A stretch of 64,000 nt of DNA from Rivularia sp963920925. GTDB lineage: Bacteria; Cyanobacteriota; Cyanobacteriia; Cyanobacteriales; Nostocaceae. The notes below the pieces were generated by a model, which was given only the letters and a program-made list of their open reading frames with translations, had not been told where the DNA came from and did not search any database. Shown piece by piece: positions 62,487-64,000 of the stretch (the stretch's first letter is position 1; each line of letters opens with the position of its first letter). The stretch is taken from positions 17,358-81,357 of the forward strand of contig NZ_CAWUDI010000038.1 of the NCBI RefSeq assembly GCF_963920925.1, given 5' to 3'. The translations under genes and the position numbers were made by a program.

Positions 62487-63740
62487 ATGAAAGTACTTCA
62501 TGTAATTCCCTCAATTAGCCCATCATTGGGTGGCCCTACTACTGTAGTTTTGAATTTAGTTAAAGCTTTACTAGACAACGGAACTGAAGCAGAAATCGTT
62601 ACAACCAACCACAACGGTTCAAAATTACTTGATGTTCCTTTATACCAAAAAATCGAATACCAAGGAGTTCCTGTTTGGTTTTTACCTTACTTTTCGCCAC
62701 CGATGAAAGAGTTTATCTTTTCTCCTGCTATGACCAAATGGCTGTGGCAAAATATTAAGAACTATGACATTCTCGATAACCACTATCTTTTCTCTTATGC
62801 TCCCAGTGTCGCTGCGGCGATCGCCAGGTGGCACAATGTTCCCTATACGATTCGTACTCAAGGGCAGTTAACATCTTGGGCGCTAACTCAAAGTAAGCTA
62901 AGAAAACAAGTATATTCAACATTGGTTGAACGTCGCAATCTCAACCATGCAGCAGCGATACATTGTACAACGGAAGCTGAAGCGATTGATGTACGTTTTT
63001 ATGGTGTTAAAGCTCCTATTATCAAATTACCTTTGGGTGTCTCTCAAGTTGCTATTAATCCCCAAGCGGTGGCACAACTTCATTCTAAATACAACATTTC
63101 CCCCCAGACTCCGATAATACTATTCCTTTCTCGGCTGCGTCATAACAAACGTCCAGATATGTTAATCAAAGCACTCAATCTTATAAATACCAATTTTCAA
63201 GATTTTCATCTTTTGATTGCAGGCACTGGAGAACCGGATTATGTCAACTATTTGAAACAACTTCTTATATCTTTGAATTTAACTAATCGCGTTACATTTA
63301 CTGGTTTTGTGCAAAACGAGCAAAAGAATTTATTACTACAAGGTGCAGATATGTTCGTTTTACCCTCTGTCTCGGAAAACTTCAGTATAGCCACAGCAGA
63401 AGCAATGGCAGCAGGAAAACCTGTATTAGTAACTCCTGGTGTACAGCTTGCTCCAGAAATCATTGCAGCTAATACTGGGTTAGTAGTAGAAGAGAATATT
63501 AATGCTTTGTTTCAAGGTATATCTGACTTACTTAGCTCTCCTAAATTAAGAGAAGAATTAGGAAACAACGGCTCTACTTGGGCAAGTAATCGTTATTGTC
63601 CCAATCAAATTGCTAGTAATCTTACCCACATATATAAAGCCATTATTAACAAAACTGGTTTTTGTGAATCTGAAATTTCACAAGCCCAAGAATACGGAAG
63701 TATTAATAATTTTGATAAAACTGCAATGCTAAGATATTAA
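62487..63740 (+). CDS. Glycosyltransferase family 4
   Basis: From the ATG at 62487 the protein is 417 residues; an earlier ATG at 62388 inside the ligase gene adds 33 unlikely residues. GT-B features: MKVLHVIPSISPSLGGPTTV at the start, IILFLSRLRHNKRPDMLIKA near 210, and SENFSIATAEAMAAG near 295 (E-x7-E). It is the last gene of the operon, with a bidirectional terminator 120 bases downstream. Donor and linkage are unknown. Confidence 0.88.
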   Translation: MKVLHVIPSISPSLGGPTTVVLNLVKALLDNGTEAEIVTTNHNGSKLLDVPLYQKIEYQGVPVWFLPYFSPPMKEFIFSPAMTKWLWQNIKNYDILDNHYLFSYAPSVAAAIARWHNVPYTIRTQGQLTSWALTQSKLRKQVYSTLVERRNLNHAAAIHCTTEAEAIDVRFYGVKAPIIKLPLGVSQVAINPQAVAQLHSKYNISPQTPIILFLSRLRHNKRPDMLIKALNLINTNFQDFHLLIAGTGEPDYVNYLKQLLISLNLTNRVTFTGFVQNEQKNLLLQGADMFVLPSVSENFSIATAEAMAAGKPVLVTPGVQLAPEIIAANTGLVVEENINALFQGISDLLSSPKLREELGNNGSTWASNRYCPNQIASNLTHIYKAIINKTGFCESEISQAQEYGSINNFDKTAMLRY

Positions 63741-63861
63741 TTTAGTGACGCTTCATTTCAACATTAGTTTAGAATTAGAATAAGTGTTGAGCAAAATCAT
63801 ATAAAAATTATCATAACTGAGTTAACTATTTGTAATTCATTTATATCTATTGGAATGACGT

Positions 63862-63896
63862 AACTGCTGGTATTTATTATCAGCAGTTTTCGTTTT
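63862..63896. terminator. Bidirectional intrinsic terminator
   Basis: Stem AACTGCTG / CAGCAGTT with an 11-base AT-rich loop, followed by TTCGTTTT on the plus strand. It lies between the last glycosyltransferase gene and the convergent partial gene at the window edge, and so can terminate both. Confidence 0.7.
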
Positions 63897-64000
63897 ACGG
63901 CTCACGCCGATGAAAGGGTGAAGTCCTTAAACGCTCGTATTCTTCCTTGATTTTTGTCATTATCTGCGGATAAACCCTCTCTAACTTTTCTCTAAGATGA
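63895..64000 (-). CDS. Partial hypothetical protein, C-terminal end
   Basis: The minus strand from the window edge reads LREKLERVYPQIMTKIKEEY, then ERLRTSPFHRREP and a stop at 63895. It is basic and helical. The start is outside the window. The family is not recognised. Its stop abuts the terminator hairpin, which supports its being a real gene end. Confidence 0.55.
   Translation of the reverse strand, partial: HLREKLERVYPQIMTKIKEEYERLRTSPFHRREP

Noticed and set aside
1..64000. CRISPR array, tRNA or rRNA genes
   Set aside because: No regularly spaced direct repeats with unique spacers, and no cloverleaf or rRNA signature was recognised on reading. A tRNAscan run could still reveal something.

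Overview
The window looks like chromosomal DNA of a filamentous cyanobacterium, probably Nostocales-like. It is AT-rich, carries GCGATCGC (HIP1) octamers, short tandem repeats of the ATTCCCT type, many palindromic MITE-like repeats, and typical cyanobacterial families: NodU-type carbamoyltransferase, Wzc-like tyrosine kinase, Nif11, lipoxygenase and TIR-WD40. No rRNA, tRNA, CRISPR array or intact transposase was seen.

Layout. (1) 1-2.6 kb is a gene graveyard: a partial unknown gene, a 5'-truncated Rpn-type nuclease, a ParE toxin tail, a leader/core fragment and a frameshifted SGNH hydrolase. (2) 2.6-18.9 kb is a surface-polysaccharide region with a flippase, two-domain glycosyltransferases and three FkbM methyltransferases; a 1906-aa CoA-ligase-like/NRPS protein sits inside it. 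(3) 18.9-23 kb holds an RRE-leader-core fusion gene, a gp19-like remnant, two unknown membrane proteins and a secreted protein. (4) 23-31.6 kb holds a membrane alpha/beta hydrolase, a SLOG/LSDAT-like protein, a patatin phospholipase and a triple-TIR/WD40 protein, a plausible defence or signalling neighbourhood. (5) 33-50.7 kb is the most unusual part. It has a lipoxygenase, a Nif11 protein, and a scattered lasso-peptide-like cluster: TPR-2OG oxygenase, squalene-cyclase-like protein, HPr-kinase-like kinase, RRE-leader-core fusion, phage-tail-tube-like protein, asparagine-synthetase-like cyclase, leader peptidase fused to a nucleotidyltransferase, and a sulfotransferase. (6) 50.8-53 kb is toxin-antitoxin debris plus a second, broken HPr kinase. 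(7) 53.1-63.7 kb is a second polysaccharide region: carbamoyltransferase, Wzc-like kinase, phosphatase, glycosyltransferases, phosphodiesterase-like protein and O-antigen ligase.

Main proposal. Five copies of one gene family (1.75, 19.1, 22.4, 31.7 and 40.7 kb) preserve a C-terminal tail with a lasso-type leader motif Y-x-x-P-x-L-x-x-x-G followed by a variable peptide ending in D-F-S or D-L-S. In the four fuller copies a PqqD-like recognition domain (lasso B1) is fused to that tail in the same polypeptide. The invariant C-terminal Ser fits the neighbouring HPr-kinase-like gene, because lasso-peptide kinases of that family phosphorylate a C-terminal Ser. Two copies are intact and each is followed by a phage T4 gp19-like gene, so that pair looks like a duplicated module. 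This architecture is, to my knowledge, unusual; the lasso assignment is an inference from motifs.

Repeats matter here. Palindromic elements have inserted in frame into the leader-peptidase fusion and the carbamoyltransferase, and have cut the HicA and gp19-like genes.
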